A stretch of 64,000 nucleotides of DNA, from contig NZ_JADBEJ010000001.1 of assembly GCF_014873915.1 (NCBI RefSeq), forward strand, positions 558,001-622,000, read 5' to 3'. The notes beneath the pieces are model-generated. The model saw only the letters and a program-made list of their open reading frames with translations, was not told where the DNA came from and did not search any database. Shown piece by piece: positions 51,700-59,500 of the stretch. The translations under genes were made by a program, and so were the position numbers. The number at the start of each line of letters is the position of its first letter. The stretch's first letter is position 1. This DNA is from Amycolatopsis roodepoortensis (GTDB lineage Bacteria > Actinomycetota > Actinomycetes > Mycobacteriales > Pseudonocardiaceae).

Positions 51700-52944
51700 C
51701 TACTTTTCTTCCTTGCCTGCGAAGTATTCCCACGTCGCGTCGACCGCGCCGCTGGTCACCAGGCCGGCGGCCGCGCCGCCGACCAAGCCCGCGACGATGC
51801 CGGGCGGTCCACCGACGGCCCCGGCCACCATGCCCCCGAAGGCGCCGCCGGCGACGGTGCCGAGAACCGAGGAAACCGTTGCCTGCGCCGGATCCTTCCC
51901 CTCGCGAATATCGTAGATCGCGCCCAGCGTGCCCCCGACGATACCGCCGGCCTTGCCCATGTTCCGGAGGAAGCCGACCTTCTTGCTCAGGTCCGGATCG
52001 ACCCGGCCTTGGAGTTTCCGCTGGGTCTTCGCCTCGCGCTCCTTGATGGCGCCAGGGGCCTCGCCGGCGGTGGCGGCCGCGGAGAGCAAGCCCTTCACCT
52101 CGTGGGAATAGTCTTCCCGCATTTTCTGCAGGGCATCGTTGGCCACCCGCCCGGTGTCCTCGGCCGCTCGCTGCCATCCGTTCGGGACGCCTTGCGGGCC
52201 GGCACCGCCTGCCGGCTTCCGGCGTTCGAGCCGCTGGACCTCGGCGTCGGCGGCGCGGGCCTGCTGCTGCCTGATCTCCCACGCGCGAGTCGATCCAGCG
52301 GGGCGCGCCGCGGCGGCGCGAGCCTCCTCCGCACGCTCACGCGCGTCCCTCAGCTGGCGGGCCTGTCCTGTCCCCGGTGCGCCACCCCGTTGCGAGGCCG
52401 CGTAATCGGCCCGCCCGGGCGCTGTCCGCTGCAGATCACGCATGGCTTCGTCCCGGCGTGCTTGGTCGGCCGCCTTGCGGATTTTGTTGGCTTGGGTTTG
52501 GCGTTCGTGTTTGCCGGTTTGTTCGTTGCGGCCGGATGGTCCGGCGTCTATGGCTTTGCGTTCGGCGGCCTTTTTGTCGTCTTCGGTTTTCTTTTTGTTG
52601 GCTTGGGTTTGGCGTTCGTGTTTGCCGGTTTGTTCGTTGCGGCCGGATGGCCCGGCGTCTACGGCCTTGCGCTCCGCGACCTTCTTGTCGCTCTCCGCCT
52701 TTTTCACCGCCCGCGTCTGGCGTTCACGTTTGCCGGTCTGCTCGTTCCGCCCCGACGGCTCGGCATCCACGGCCTTCCGGTTCGCGACTTGCTTGTCCGC
52801 CTCCGCCTTCTTCGCGGGCGGGGGCGGCGGCTGTGGGGCGGCTTCCGCCTGCTGGGCTCCAGCGAGGGCGAAAAAGGCGGACAGCGCGCCACCCGACACG
52901 GCGTAGAGCGCTGTCCTGCCGGCGGAACTTCCCGTGGTTTTCAC
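51700..52944 (-). CDS. Exported protein with three tandem 36-37-residue repeats and glycine-zipper C-terminus
   Basis: 414 residues from the GTG at 52944, eight bases after AGGAG. The signal peptide ends near AQQAEA-APQ. Three Lys/Gln-rich repeats follow (45-80, 81-116, 117-153), each with the pattern KAxDAxPSGRNEQTGKxERQT. A long charged helical region (about 155-330) precedes a C-terminal hydrophobic glycine-rich block (GGIVGGTLGAIYDIREGKDP; GTVAGGAFGGMVAGAVGG, AGLVGGAAAGLV), which could insert into a membrane. The layout recalls secreted effectors with a pore-like C-terminus, but no toxin or immunity gene is evident. An upstream 11-base repeat array suggests co-regulation with the envelope genes at 43-47 kb. 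Confidence 0.78.
   Translation of the reverse strand: MKTTGSSAGRTALYAVSGGALSAFFALAGAQQAEAAPQPPPPPAKKAEADKQVANRKAVDAEPSGRNEQTGKRERQTRAVKKAESDKKVAERKAVDAGPSGRNEQTGKHERQTQANKKKTEDDKKAAERKAIDAGPSGRNEQTGKHERQTQANKIRKAADQARRDEAMRDLQRTAPGRADYAASQRGGAPGTGQARQLRDARERAEEARAAAARPAGSTRAWEIRQQQARAADAEVQRLERRKPAGGAGPQGVPNGWQRAAEDTGRVANDALQKMREDYSHEVKGLLSAAATAGEAPGAIKEREAKTQRKLQGRVDPDLSKKVGFLRNMGKAGGIVGGTLGAIYDIREGKDPAQATVSSVLGTVAGGAFGGMVAGAVGGPPGIVAGLVGGAAAGLVTSGAVDATWEYFAGKEEK
52483..52650 (-). repeat. Intragenic tandem repeat with a 57-base exact duplication
   Basis: Positions 52483-52539 and 52594-52650 are identical over 57 bases and lie 111 bases (37 codons) apart inside the repeat-protein gene. These copies use CAA, AAA and GAA codons, rare elsewhere in the window, while the third repeat (upstream in the gene) uses CAG and GAG. 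This points to a recent duplication of a segment with different codon use. Confidence 0.85.
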
Positions 52945-53057
52945 GATGCTCCTCTCCTCTCGAGTGCACGAACGGCGAGTGGAGGGCGAAAGCGACCTGC
53001 CCGGCGTTCCTCGGTCCCGCCTCTCGATCGGCCCGTGACAGGGCAACTCTGAAGCCG

Positions 53058-53090
53058 GCCGGTTCAGCGGACATACATTCTCGGTACATC
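53058..53090 (-). promoter_or_regulatory. 11-base direct repeats upstream of the repeat-protein gene
   Basis: On the minus strand three 11-base units follow each other: GATGTACCGAG, AATGTATGTCC, GCTGAACCGGC. The outer two fit the motif found at 45667-45699; the middle is degenerate. The array ends 113 bases before the GTG of the repeat-protein gene, a normal place for an activator site. Confidence 0.5.
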
Positions 53091-53223
53091 GAGTCGAACC
53101 CTGCGCATCGACCGACGGAATCGCCGACCGGGCCGATCTCCCGGCTCCATGCGCCCGGAACTCCGTAGCCGGCCTGAAATCGCGGTGCGCCGACCGGCGC
53201 TCGACCGTAGCGTTCGTGAGGTG

Positions 53224-53416
53224 ATGGAGCTACCGCACGAGATCGTCGAGCACTATCGGGCGGCCGACGAGGGAACGCGACTCACCGGGGCCTCCGGCCG
53301 CCTGGAGTTCGTACGGACAAGAGATCGTACGTCGCCATCTGCCTGCCGGACCCCAACGTGTGCTCGATATCGGCGGTGCCACCGGAGTGCACGCGGCCTG
53401 GCTCGCCGCACCATAG
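53224..53416 (+). pseudogene. Remnant of a SAM-dependent methyltransferase gene
   Basis: From the ATG at 53224 the frame reads MELPHEIVEHYRAADEGTRL and so on up to about 53325. A one-base shift near GAGATC then gives IVRRHLPAGPQRVLDIGGAT GVHAAWLAAP and a stop at 53414. VLDIGGATGVH is methyltransferase motif I, and the opening is typical of UbiE-like enzymes. The remaining about 150 residues are missing. The gene is thus frameshifted and truncated, and can be considered decayed. Confidence 0.65.
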
Positions 53417-53437
53417 CCGCGGCAGGCCTGGATGCGG

Positions 53438-53839
53438 TCAGCCGAGTTCCGCCTTCGTGGCGTCGTAGACCTCTCGTGCCTTCTCGACGGCGGTCATCCG
53501 CTGCTCAGTCCAGCGGGCGAGGCCGTTCACCTGGTCGGCGGCTTCTCTGCCGAGTTCGGTGAGGGAGTAGTCCACCCGGGGCGGGATCACCGGTTTGGCG
53601 TCGCGGTGGACCAGGCCGTCGCGTTCCAGGGTCTGCAGTGTCTGGGCGAGCATCTTCTCGCTGACCTTGCCGATCTGCCGTCGCAGCTCGTTGAAGCGGT
53701 ACGGGCGATCCAGCAGGGCTATCAGGACGAGCGTGCCCCAGCGGCTCGTGACGTGTTCGAGGACCAGGCGTTGCGGGCACATCGTGTCGCCGCCGGCGAG
53801 CCGGACGCGGTCCACCAGCGTCATTCCACTTACGTCCAT
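53438..53839 (-). CDS. HxlR-family redox-type regulator (QorR-like)
   Basis: 133 residues. The HxlR winged helix is clear: CPQRLVLEHVTSRWGTLVLI (21-40), RFNELRRQIGKVSEKMLAQT, LERDGLVHR, PPRVDYSLTELG. It has a single Cys, residue 21, at the N-terminal position used for thiol sensing in QorR and HypR. It is divergent from a QorB-like quinone reductase gene, the same arrangement as qorR-qor2 of Corynebacterium, so it most likely represses that gene and itself and is released by quinones or oxidants. The ATG at 53839 is used; an ATG five codons later is possible. Confidence 0.9.
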   Translation of the reverse strand: MDVSGMTLVDRVRLAGGDTMCPQRLVLEHVTSRWGTLVLIALLDRPYRFNELRRQIGKVSEKMLAQTLQTLERDGLVHRDAKPVIPPRVDYSLTELGREAADQVNGLARWTEQRMTAVEKAREVYDATKAELG

Positions 53840-53842
53840 ATC

Positions 53843-53867
53843 AGTACCTTACTCCAAGGTGGGTACT
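53843..53867. promoter_or_regulatory. Probable HxlR operator
   Basis: AGTACC and GGTACT form an inverted repeat with a 13-base centre between the HxlR gene and its divergent reductase gene. Sites with GTAC arms are usual for HxlR regulators. It covers the translation start region of the HxlR gene, which would allow autorepression. Confidence 0.55.
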
Positions 53868-53929
53868 TCCCAAGCGGTGAGCGGGGCCTCAAGGTTAGGC
53901 CACAGCGATCCAGAAGGAGAAGTACGAGC

Positions 53930-54787
53930 ATGAGCATCGTCGTCACCGGCGCCACCGGAAGCCTTGGCCGTTTCGTCATCGAGGGCTTGCTGGAGAAGGT
54001 TCCGGCCGAGCAGATCACCGCCGTCGCCCGCAGCCGGGAGAAGGCCGCCGGGTTCGCGGCCCGGGGAGTCCGGGTCGCCATCGCCGACTACAACGACCCG
54101 GAGAGCTTCGACGGCCTGTTCACGGCGGGCGACAAGGTGCTCCTCATTTCCGGCAACGAGTTCGACAAGGGCCGCGTCGGGCAGCACAAGATCGTCCTCG
54201 ACGCCGCGAGTGCGGCCGGAATCGCCCTGTTCGCGTACACCAGCGCGCCCGGCGCTCTGACCGCCGCGCTCGCGGACGACCACCGGGACACCGAGGCCGC
54301 GATCCTCGAATCCGGTCTGCCGTACGTGTTCCTGCGTAATGGCTGGTACAACGAGAACTACACCGAGCGGCTCGCCCCGGTACTCCAGTCCTCCACCGTC
54401 ACCCAGGCCGCCGGCGACGGGCGCATCGCCTCCGCTGCCCGGGCCGACTACGCGGCCGCCGCGGTCGCCGTGCTCACCGGTGAAGGCCACGAGAACAAGA
54501 CCTACGAGCTCAGTGGCGACACCGCATGGGGCTTCGCCGAGTTCGCGGCCGAACTCGGCAAGCAGACCGGCCGCGAAATCGCCTACAAATCCGTCTCGGC
54601 CGAGGCTTTCTCCGAGATCCTGACCGATCACGCCGGGCTCCCCGCGCCGCTCGCCGCGACCCTGACCGGGGTGGAGCTGGCCATCGAAAAAGGCGAACTG
54701 GCGGGCACCGGCGGCGATCTCGGCCGTCTGATCGGCAGGCCCACCACGCCGATCGCCGACTCGATCGCCCTCGCGCTCAAGGACTGA
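53930..54787 (+). CDS. NAD(P)H:quinone reductase-like atypical SDR (QorB/NmrA family)
   Basis: 285 residues. The N-terminal nucleotide-binding motif VVTGATGSLGRFVIEGLL (4-21) and ARSREKA (phosphate of NADPH) identify the NmrA-like branch of SDRs. VLLISGNEFDKGRVGQHKIV, YTSAPGAL and FLRNGWYNENYTE are hallmarks of QorB quinone reductases. It reduces quinones with NADPH in the cytoplasm and would detoxify them. The ATG at 53930 follows AGAAGGAGAAG. Divergent HxlR regulator with a shared operator indicates induction by electrophiles. Confidence 0.92.
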   Translation: MSIVVTGATGSLGRFVIEGLLEKVPAEQITAVARSREKAAGFAARGVRVAIADYNDPESFDGLFTAGDKVLLISGNEFDKGRVGQHKIVLDAASAAGIALFAYTSAPGALTAALADDHRDTEAAILESGLPYVFLRNGWYNENYTERLAPVLQSSTVTQAAGDGRIASAARADYAAAAVAVLTGEGHENKTYELSGDTAWGFAEFAAELGKQTGREIAYKSVSAEAFSEILTDHAGLPAPLAATLTGVELAIEKGELAGTGGDLGRLIGRPTTPIADSIALALKD

Positions 54788-54975
54788 CACGACCCCGCGA
54801 AGCGTCGCCATTGGACTGTCCTTTTCAGACACCTTTTCCCATTCGACGATATCCGCCATAGCGGTCGGGTAACGTCCGTTGCGCCGGTGGGAACGGTGTG
54901 GTCTGGTATCGGAACCCGCGGCCAGGTGGAGCGGGGTTCGAGTGAGTTCACGGTCGCGGCCGGTGAGGAGGCGGG

Positions 54976-56013
54976 GTGTCGTTCGTCTTGGCGCGGCTGC
55001 TGACCCGCTGGGTGTTGCAGCAGGGCTGGATGCTTCCGGTCGTCGTGGTCGTCTTCGTCTTCGCGACCAGCTGGCCGCTGATGACGCTGGCCGAGCCCGC
55101 GGGCAGTGAGCTCGTCCAGGCGGGGAACTACTGGTGGTACTTCGTGGTCACGGCCGCGACGGTCGGATACGGCGACTTCTCGCCGGAGACCACCGCGGGC
55201 CATTTCGTCGGGGCCTATGTCATCATCGGCGGGATCGCGACGCTCACCACGGTGTTCACCAAGCTCGCTTCCAGGCTCGAACAGGCGAAGGGACGGCGGA
55301 TGCAGGGGATGGAAGCCGTACGGGCGAGCGGGCACACGCTCCTGATCGGCTACACGCCGGGCCGCACCGAGCGCATCGTCGCCCAGCTCATCGCCGACGG
55401 CGTGACCGGGCTCGTCCTCTGCGCGAGCGACGAAGTGCAGGTGCACCCCATGCCGTCGCAGCCGGTGGACTTCGTCCGTGGCGACCCGACCGCGGCCGAA
55501 GTGCTCGCCCGTGCCGCCGTCGCGAAGGCGGGCACCATCCTGGTCGACATGCGCGACGACAACGAGGCCTTGGCGGTCGCGGTGACCGTGGACCACGCGA
55601 ACCGGTCGGCGCATGTCGTGGTGACGTTGCGGGACATGGAGAAAACCGAGCTGGTCCGCTACGTCGATCCGCGGATCAAGTGCGTGCAGTGGCACACGCC
55701 GCGGATGGTCACGGAAGAACTGACCTCACCGGGGATCGCCGAGGTCTACTCCGAGCTGATGACGGCGGGCGGAGCGGCGACGTACTCGGTGACCTTGCCC
55801 GAGTCGCTGGGATCGCTGAGCACCGAGAAATGCCGGATGGCGCTGGGACGCGCTTTCGGCGCCACGGTCCTGGCCGCACGGACCGGCGACGACCTGGTGG
55901 TCAATCCTTCGTGGGACGGCGATCTCCCGGCCGGCTCGGTGCTCTACTACGTCAGCCCCCGGCGCCTCGCCGACGCGGAGATCGAGACCGCCCTGCGAGG
56001 CCTCGGCCGCTGA
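54976..56013 (+). CDS. Potassium channel with RCK (TrkA-N) domain
   Basis: 345 residues. Two membrane helices (LPVVVVVFVFATSWPLMTLA and FVGAYVIIGGIATLTTVFTKL) flank a pore helix and the selectivity filter TVGYGD (62-67). The cytoplasmic RCK domain starts at HTLLIGYTPGRTERIVAQLI near 118, with conserved RGDPTAAEVLARAAV near 165 and a C-terminal ligand domain. It matches MthK-like two-helix gated channels for potassium. The GTG at 54976 follows GAGGAGG at the right distance. No operon partner. Confidence 0.92.
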   Translation: MSFVLARLLTRWVLQQGWMLPVVVVVFVFATSWPLMTLAEPAGSELVQAGNYWWYFVVTAATVGYGDFSPETTAGHFVGAYVIIGGIATLTTVFTKLASRLEQAKGRRMQGMEAVRASGHTLLIGYTPGRTERIVAQLIADGVTGLVLCASDEVQVHPMPSQPVDFVRGDPTAAEVLARAAVAKAGTILVDMRDDNEALAVAVTVDHANRSAHVVVTLRDMEKTELVRYVDPRIKCVQWHTPRMVTEELTSPGIAEVYSELMTAGGAATYSVTLPESLGSLSTEKCRMALGRAFGATVLAARTGDDLVVNPSWDGDLPAGSVLYYVSPRRLADAEIETALRGLGR

Positions 56014-56110
56014 CCTCAGGTCCGGCGAGGGACACCTGGGCCGATCGCACTTTGGAAGACGCTGCGCTCCGCGCCTGCCACCGTGACCCGCGGGGTGCCC
56101 GTGCCCGTCT

Positions 56111-56242
56111 TCCGAGATCAAGTTCGACCCGCTGATCAATCCGACGGAGATCCCGGTCGGTGGGTACTGGTACATCGAGGGCACCGAGCAGGTCACCTTC
56201 ACGACTCCGGGCACCGTCACGCTCGGCTTTCGCAGCCGGTGA
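56111..56242 (+). pseudogene. Possible C-terminal remnant of an unidentified gene
   Basis: A 43-codon open stretch reads SEIKFDPLINPTEIPVGGYW followed by YIEGTEQVTFTTPGTVTLGF and a stop. It looks like real beta-rich protein sequence, but an in-frame stop lies shortly upstream and no start codon or ribosome binding site fits. It may be the tail of a deleted gene. Confidence 0.35.
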
Positions 56243-56277
56243 TCGAGACCGTGACGGTGAACTGACCGAGGATCGGA

Positions 56278-56835
56278 CTACTCGCGGCCGGCGTTCTGGA
56301 GTCGTTCGATCGTTTCGTCGATCCAGTCCACCCAGGTCTGGGCCATCATCTCGCCTGCCCGGCGGACCGAGTCCCAGACGAGGGGATCGAGTTCGCTGCC
56401 GCCGGGGAGGGCCGCGGCCGCCGCGATGTGGTCCGGCAGTTCGAAGGCGAGCCGCTCGCGATCCTTGACGTGGAGGTCGCGCATGACCCGGAGCTGGGTC
56501 ACGGTGTCCTCCAGCGGACGGGATCCGGCGAAGAAGAAGCGGACCATGAAGGGCACACGGACGGGGTCGAGTTCGGTGACCAGTTCGCTCAGCCAGGAAT
56601 CGAACGCCGCCCGCCCGGCGTCGGTGATCGTGTACACGCGGCGGTCCGGCCTGCTCTGCTGTGGCTCCACTTCGGACACGACCAGCCCGCTGTCTTCGAG
56701 CTGGCTCAACGTCCGGTAGATCTGGCTGAGCTGGGCGGGCCAGACGAAGTGGATGCTGGCACGGATCGCGGTGGCCAGGTCGTAGCCGGTCATCGACTGC
56801 CGGAGCAGGAAACCCAGCAGGGCGGATCTGAGCAT
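56278..56835 (-). CDS. PadR-family transcriptional regulator
   Basis: 185 residues from the ATG at 56835 with GGAAGGAG upstream. PadR winged helix: LRSALLGFLLRQSMTGYDLA, FVWPAQLSQIYRTLSQLEDSGLV, RPDRRVYTITDAGRAAFDSWL. The C-terminal Vir_act_alpha helical dimerisation domain (about 95-180) follows. PadR proteins repress detoxification or efflux genes until they bind an aromatic or hydrophobic ligand. It is the third gene of an operon with a flavin monooxygenase and an epoxide hydrolase, so feedback control of that operon is likely, perhaps through the palindrome at 59155-59176. Confidence 0.9.
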   Translation of the reverse strand: MLRSALLGFLLRQSMTGYDLATAIRASIHFVWPAQLSQIYRTLSQLEDSGLVVSEVEPQQSRPDRRVYTITDAGRAAFDSWLSELVTELDPVRVPFMVRFFFAGSRPLEDTVTQLRVMRDLHVKDRERLAFELPDHIAAAAALPGGSELDPLVWDSVRRAGEMMAQTWVDWIDETIERLQNAGRE

Positions 56836-56875
56836 CGGGCTCCTTCCGGCGGGTGACCCGGAGGATAGCAATCGA

Positions 56876-57736
56876 TCAACTCCGGTCCGCGTGCCGTGCG
56901 AACCAGGCGGCGAGGAGTTCGGTGACCTGCCCGGGCCGTTCGCGGTGCGGCCAGTGGCCCGTGTCGAGCCAATGTAGTTCGGACCGTTCGCACAGGGCTG
57001 CACTGGGTTCGGCGAGGTGCTTTCCGAGCGCACCGTCGCGGCGTCCCCAGATTATCTGCGTCGGCACGCGTACCGGCCGGGCGGGCGCGGCGCGCGGCGA
57101 CATGGTCCTGAACATCGCGCGGTACCAGAAAAGCGGCCGCTGGATCGTGCCGGGATGGCGCCACACGGTGCGGTGCCGGTCGAGGTCGGCTTCGCTCAGC
57201 CGGGCGCCGTGTTCGAGCATCGCCGCGAGGACCGCGCCGCCGCGCGCGCCGAGGACGGCCTCGGCGAGACCGGGGATCTGGAACGCCACCATGTACCAGC
57301 TCCGCAGCAGCTGGGAAGGCTTGCGCCGCAACGAGTCCGCGAACACCTGTGGATGCGGGCAGTTGACGATGGTCAGCGAGCGGACCAGATCGGGCCGTTC
57401 GGTCGCCACCGCCCAGGCCACCGCCCCGCCCCAGTCGTGCCCGACCAGATGGACCGGCGCCGCGTCCTGCCGCTCGATGAGGAGCACGATGTCGTCGACC
57501 AGGCGGGGCATCTCGTAGTCGGCGACGGTGGCGGGTTTGGAGGAAAGGCCGTAGCCGCGCTGATCCGGCGCCAGCGTCCGGTACCCCTGTTCGGCGAGCG
57601 CGGTCATCTGCGGCTCGAAGGTGAACCAGAGGTCGGGCCAGCCGTGGAGGAACAGGGCGGCCGGACCGTCGTCGGGGCCGTCGGTCTCGACGTGCAGCAG
57701 GACGTCATCGACGTCGACGAACTGTGGCCGGAACAT
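56876..57736 (-). CDS. Alpha/beta hydrolase, epoxide hydrolase type
   Basis: 286 residues from the ATG at 57736 (22 bases past the flavoenzyme stop, GGAGG upstream). The oxyanion motif HGWPD at 31-35, nucleophile Asp101 in LVGHDWGGAVAW, and the base His in DTGHWPHRE near 263 fit soluble epoxide hydrolases, which open epoxides to diols. The order monooxygenase then epoxide hydrolase in one operon suggests that the first enzyme makes an epoxide and this one hydrolyses it. An earlier start at 57817 would overlap the upstream gene and add 27 unlikely residues. Confidence 0.9.
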   Translation of the reverse strand: MFRPQFVDVDDVLLHVETDGPDDGPAALFLHGWPDLWFTFEPQMTALAEQGYRTLAPDQRGYGLSSKPATVADYEMPRLVDDIVLLIERQDAAPVHLVGHDWGGAVAWAVATERPDLVRSLTIVNCPHPQVFADSLRRKPSQLLRSWYMVAFQIPGLAEAVLGARGGAVLAAMLEHGARLSEADLDRHRTVWRHPGTIQRPLFWYRAMFRTMSPRAAPARPVRVPTQIIWGRRDGALGKHLAEPSAALCERSELHWLDTGHWPHRERPGQVTELLAAWFARHADRS

Positions 57737-57758
57737 GGGCCTCCTCGCTCGGGCGGGT

Positions 57759-59150
57759 TCAGGCCGCGCCGAGTACGGCGGCGACCGTGGCGGACAGGGG
57801 ACCGGGATCGCGGTCACGCAACGGCCGCAGCACCCGGCGCGCGATCCGCGGCGAACCGAGTGACGACAGCGGCCGGTGGAGGTTGAGCACGTCGTTGAAG
57901 GCCGCCGTCACCTCGGGATCCAGCGCCGCCGCTCGTTCCAGCCGGTTGCGGTAGCCCTCACCGAACCGGGCGGCCCAAGGTGAGCGGATCCCTTCGGTGC
58001 GGCAGCCGTAACGGAGATCCTCGCCGACCGCGAGCCGCCACGCCTCGGCGGACGTGGCGGCGATGGCGCGCGCCGCCCGCCGTCCGAACCCCTCGCCGTC
58101 GTCGGCGGCGAGTACCCTGCCGAGCGCGACCGCGGAGAGGGCGGCGACGCTCATTCCCTGGCCGTATATGGGATTCGCCGCGCTGGCGGCGTCGCCGAGC
58201 GCGAGGACACCGCCGGGCATTTCGCGAGCGCGGTCGTAGTGCCGCCGGGTGTTGCTGCGGACGCGGAAGGTGCGGATCGGGCCGACCGGGGTCGAGCGGC
58301 GAAGCGCCTCGGCCACCACCGGTGCCGTCAGCCGATCGGCGAAATCGCGCAACTCGGCCAGGTCTGCCGGAACCGGCCCGCCCCGGCCGATCGAGCCGAA
58401 CGAGATGTGCAGCAGGCCGTGCTCGACGCGAAGCACGACGCCGCCGACGGAGGAGCCGGATGCGGCCTGGCCGCCGAGGATGGCCAGCCATTCGGGGTCG
58501 AAGGACGGATCGGGCTCGGTGACCACGCTGACGTAGCGGACGTCGGAGTGGACGACCGATCGTGGTGGCGGCCGGTACCCGATCCGCTCGAGCCACTCCG
58601 GCAGCGGCGAGTTCCGGCCGGAGGCGTCGACGACCAGGTCGGCGTCCAGGTTCCTGTTCGGTGTTCGGACCCCGGTGACCCGGCGGCGGGACCGGTCGGT
58701 CAGCAGGCCGGTGGCGGGTGTCCCGTCCAGGACCGTGACGTTCGGCAGTGCCCGTACGCGGGCGCGGATCGCGTGCTCCAGCAGGATCCGGCTCGCCCCG
58801 AAACCCCCGCTCCACCAGGCCGGGATCCGGATGGTCGTCGCGCCGCGGACCAGGAAGAGCGAACGATCTCCCAGCGCGGGATCGGCGGAACCCGGGGTGA
58901 GCGCGCCACCGGCGGCCAGTTCCGCGGACAGGCCGGGGAACAGCCCGACCAGCACCCGGCGGCCGGACCCCAGCAGACCGTGCGCGTGATGCGACTGCGG
59001 GACGAAGCGCCGATGCCCAGGCTGGTCCGGGAGCTCGTCACGCTCGACCAGGAGCACCTCGTCGTAGTGCTCGGACAGGACCCGTGCGGTCACGAGACCG
59101 GCGATCCCCGCGCCGAGCACCGCCGCGCGGCCGGTGTGTCGATATGACAT
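57759..59150 (-). CDS. FAD-dependent monooxygenase (GMC/halogenase-like fold)
   Basis: 463 residues. The FAD-binding motif AAVLGAGIAGLVTARVLSEH (9-28), the second FAD contact VDASGRNSPLPEWLERIGY near 175-193, and GD motif GGVLALGDAASAANPIYGQGM near 317-337 mark a group A flavoprotein hydroxylase related to geranylgeranyl reductase/tryptophan-halogenase folds. The halogenase WxWxIP motif is not seen. SHHAHGLLGSGRRVL near 53-67 is common in oxidases of lipophilic substrates. It heads a three-gene operon with epoxide hydrolase and PadR and has a well-placed operator upstream. Confidence 0.87.
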   Translation of the reverse strand: MSYRHTGRAAVLGAGIAGLVTARVLSEHYDEVLLVERDELPDQPGHRRFVPQSHHAHGLLGSGRRVLVGLFPGLSAELAAGGALTPGSADPALGDRSLFLVRGATTIRIPAWWSGGFGASRILLEHAIRARVRALPNVTVLDGTPATGLLTDRSRRRVTGVRTPNRNLDADLVVDASGRNSPLPEWLERIGYRPPPRSVVHSDVRYVSVVTEPDPSFDPEWLAILGGQAASGSSVGGVVLRVEHGLLHISFGSIGRGGPVPADLAELRDFADRLTAPVVAEALRRSTPVGPIRTFRVRSNTRRHYDRAREMPGGVLALGDAASAANPIYGQGMSVAALSAVALGRVLAADDGEGFGRRAARAIAATSAEAWRLAVGEDLRYGCRTEGIRSPWAARFGEGYRNRLERAAALDPEVTAAFNDVLNLHRPLSSLGSPRIARRVLRPLRDRDPGPLSATVAAVLGAA

Positions 59151-59154
59151 TCTT

Positions 59155-59176
59155 CATATATAACTTGTTGAGTATG
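59155..59176. promoter_or_regulatory. Palindromic operator before the monooxygenase operon
   Basis: A 22-base imperfect palindrome with outer arms CATA/TATG and centre AAC-TT-GTT begins five bases before the monooxygenase ATG. It is AT-rich in a GC-rich region. Such ATA-type palindromes fit PadR binding, and the operon encodes a PadR protein. Confidence 0.5.
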
Positions 59177-59272
59177 GGACGTCAATCGTCGATGTCGGTG
59201 ATCCGGTGGGACTCGTGCCTGGGGAGCGTGTCGCGACCGGCCCGCCCGGCGCGGTCACCTGTCCCGGCTGGG

Positions 59273-59325
59273 GTTGCGAAAGCCACTTTCGGGACATCAG
59301 ACGTCGCGAAAGTGGCTTTCGCGAC
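59273..59325. repeat. Paired-palindrome repeat, copy 5 (mixed type)
   Basis: 23-base arms with the CGAAAGCCACTTTCG core and a 7-base spacer (ATCAGAC). The left arm starts GTTGCG and ends CGGGAC, while the right arm starts GTCGCG and ends CGCGAC, so it mixes both end types with G-T pairing. Confidence 0.85.
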
Positions 59326-59384
59326 ACGCGTCCGAACCGCCCGCCACGACCGACTCCCTGGGTGCGTCAGCTGTCCCGGCTGGC

Positions 59385-59437
59385 GTTGCGAAAGCCACTT
59401 TGCCAACGTTGAAGGTTGCGAAAGTGGCTTTCGCAAC
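59385..59437. repeat. Paired-palindrome repeat, copy 6 (GTTGC type)
   Basis: 23-base arms, spacer GTTGAAG (7 bases). The left arm reads CCACTTTGCCAAC in place of CCACTTTCGCAAC, so the stem has two mismatches. The two copies lie 59 bases apart in a 350-base gap that otherwise holds no gene. Confidence 0.85.
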
Positions 59438-59500
59438 ACGTCACCTCTGGGCAGCGAAAGCTCAGGGCTACGAAACGATCTATCCGCTAGGGCGGGAGCG

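Noticed and set aside
57759..59150. Flavin-dependent halogenase
   Set aside because: The overall fold is related, but the WxWxIP motif of tryptophan-type halogenases is missing and an epoxide hydrolase gene follows.
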